Positions 62,738 to 64,000 of a stretch of DNA of 64,000 bases are shown piece by piece. The position numbers were made by a program, and so were the translations under genes. The DNA is taken from contig NC_092180.1 of assembly GCF_043641665.1 (NCBI RefSeq), positions 6,627,891 to 6,691,890 on the forward strand, given 5' to 3'. The notes below the pieces were generated by a model. The model was not told where the DNA came from. It saw only the letters and a list, made by a program, of their open reading frames with translations, and made no database searches. Source of the DNA: Enoplosus armatus. Lineage: Eukaryota > Chordata > Actinopteri > Centrarchiformes > Enoplosidae. How positions within the stretch are numbered: position 1 is the stretch's first letter; each line of letters begins with the position of its first letter.

Positions 62738-62769
<32 letters not shown>
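62738..62769. repeat. AT microsatellite in MYO9A intron
   Basis: Perfect TA run of about 32 nt. Confidence 0.9.
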
Positions 62770-62773
<4 letters not shown>

Positions 62774-63730
62774 CTGACATTCTCTTATTCCATTTCATGT
62801 CTTTCAACAATGTGATTACTGGCAGAGAGGTTGTTTGAAAAGGTTGGAAAATAGAGCAAAAAGAAGAAAATATCCCCCTTCAAATGACCATCAACGTGCC
62901 CATAAGCAAACCGTTTAGCCCATAAATGGTCCAACAGAGTGACTCACTGGTCGACAGATGAATGGAAATCTACTGTATGTAACTGTAGACGAGGGTGTGA
63001 AGCCGGCTTCAGCGGAAATATGAAGCAAGCCAGCTCTTGGTCAACCTATCCTGGTTGAATCATTTTCAGAGGCTTTTAGGCTGTACATCGATTTTTCCAC
63101 ACACGACTAATGCTCTACTGCACTTAGGGCCATTATGAACTCCAAAGCTCTCCAGTTTCCTCTGATCAAGTCTTTTGCACAGTTGTAATCAACTGTTATA
63201 ACATCAAAACTCCAAAATCGTGTCCATTTTGTTCACAGAACAAATCTGTAGTGGCAGTTTGATCCATGGAAAACATTAGAAATCAATAGGAGAACACACT
63301 TAGTGTTCATTTCACAGCCCTGTTCACACGCAGAGTAACTGGGCGTTGTGCAGGTCAATATGTTGTGAATTGGCACGTCAGGGATGGCTACATTTCTGAA
63401 AAGCTGATAACACTGATGAGACAAAGACTCATGTAAATGTATAGAACTTAGTCACTAGTGTAATCATGCACGTGCATCCCAACAAGTGTCAGGCCTGAGG
63501 TTCAGTCGAAGGCAAAAGTGTCAAGTACAGCTGAACATCACGAGTGTGACTTTTGCCTTTTGCAGTGACGGTGACAGTTTGACCAGACAACTAAATGTGT
63601 TTCCTGCATGCCGGCAGTGTTTTACTCATCAGGAAGTGGATGGACATCAGCTCTGTCGTTATCTGATTGAATGGTTGTTTACTGCAGGGTTTTAACCTTC
63701 TGATAAAACACTCAATAACCCTACATCTGT

Positions 63731-63775
<45 letters not shown>

Positions 63776-63831
63776 CACACACATGCACACACACACATGC
63801 ACACACACACACACACACACACTGTATGAGA
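63731..63831. repeat. Long CA microsatellite
   Basis: CA units over about 100 nt, broken by three CATG units. It explains the Cys/Val and Thr/His open frames on both strands here. Confidence 0.9.
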
Positions 63832-64000
63832 GCACACACAGCTGCACACACAAAGCACATGATATAAAATATGTACAAGCAGACAAACTCAAAGTAAAGT
63901 GAGGTTAGACTGATCCAGCAGTAACTAAAGGACGGCCACTTCTGGGTGTTTTGGTCATTTTCCAGGTTGATGAGACACAAACTCTACAGGGAATAAACCT

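Larger units (their letters stand above)
60739..64000 (-). other. MYO9A intron running off the right edge
   Basis: Sequence upstream of the first exon seen in the window. I looked for the preceding motor exon and found no match, so the intron is at least 3.2 kb. It contains a poly-G run of 11 (61372-61382), a decayed miniature element (62350-62630), an AT repeat and a long CA repeat. Confidence 0.6.

Noticed and set aside
63591..63980. 129-codon minus-strand open frame rich in Cys and Val
   Set aside because: Produced by the long CA microsatellite; not a gene.
60739..64000. Upstream MYO9A motor exon
   Set aside because: Searched by eye for the expected preceding motor sequence and splice sites; nothing fits, so it is presumed outside the window.

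Overview
This window looks like a teleost fish genome. The genes are split into many small exons with GT-AG introns. The non-coding DNA is AT-rich, full of CA/GT and AT microsatellites, and carries several short dispersed repeat families familiar from teleosts. All three recognisable genes lie on the minus strand, so the window reads biologically from right to left. No bacterial, viral or CRISPR-type system was seen, and no wholly new gene system; the unusual signals are regulatory motifs, splicing signals and repeats.

Layout, in descending coordinates: (1) 64000-30675 holds the 3' portion of an unconventional class IX myosin (MYO9A orthologue). I placed 34 coding exons that splice in one continuous frame into 2,132 residues plus stop. 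They run from the middle of the motor domain through the IQ neck, a very large tail exon, a C1 zinc domain, a RhoGAP domain and the conserved C-terminus. The 5' exons lie beyond the right edge. (2) 30674-27132 is intergenic. (3) 27131-21369 is SCAMP2, complete: 9 coding exons, 337 residues. (4) 21368-18937 is intergenic. (5) 18936-6452 is BBS4, complete: 16 coding exons, 534 residues. (6) 6451-1 is BBS4 3' flank with repeats and no gene I can support.

The genes have related but separate cell-biological roles. BBS4 is a TPR subunit of the BBSome, which moves cargo to and from cilia. SCAMP2 is a four-pass membrane protein of recycling vesicles and endocytosis. MYO9A is an actin motor carrying a RhoGAP that lowers Rho activity. 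In human all three map to 15q23-q24 but are not adjacent; here they are packed into under 60 kb.

The most interesting items are: two RFX X-box-like motifs at BBS4, one 26 bp above its start codon and one perfect palindromic match in intron 2; an in-frame open extension of 134 codons after the SCAMP2 stop; a symmetric pair of cassette exons in MYO9A, one only 18 nt; a strong internal splice donor inside the large MYO9A tail exon; and six copies of a hAT-like miniature element, one with another element nested inside it.
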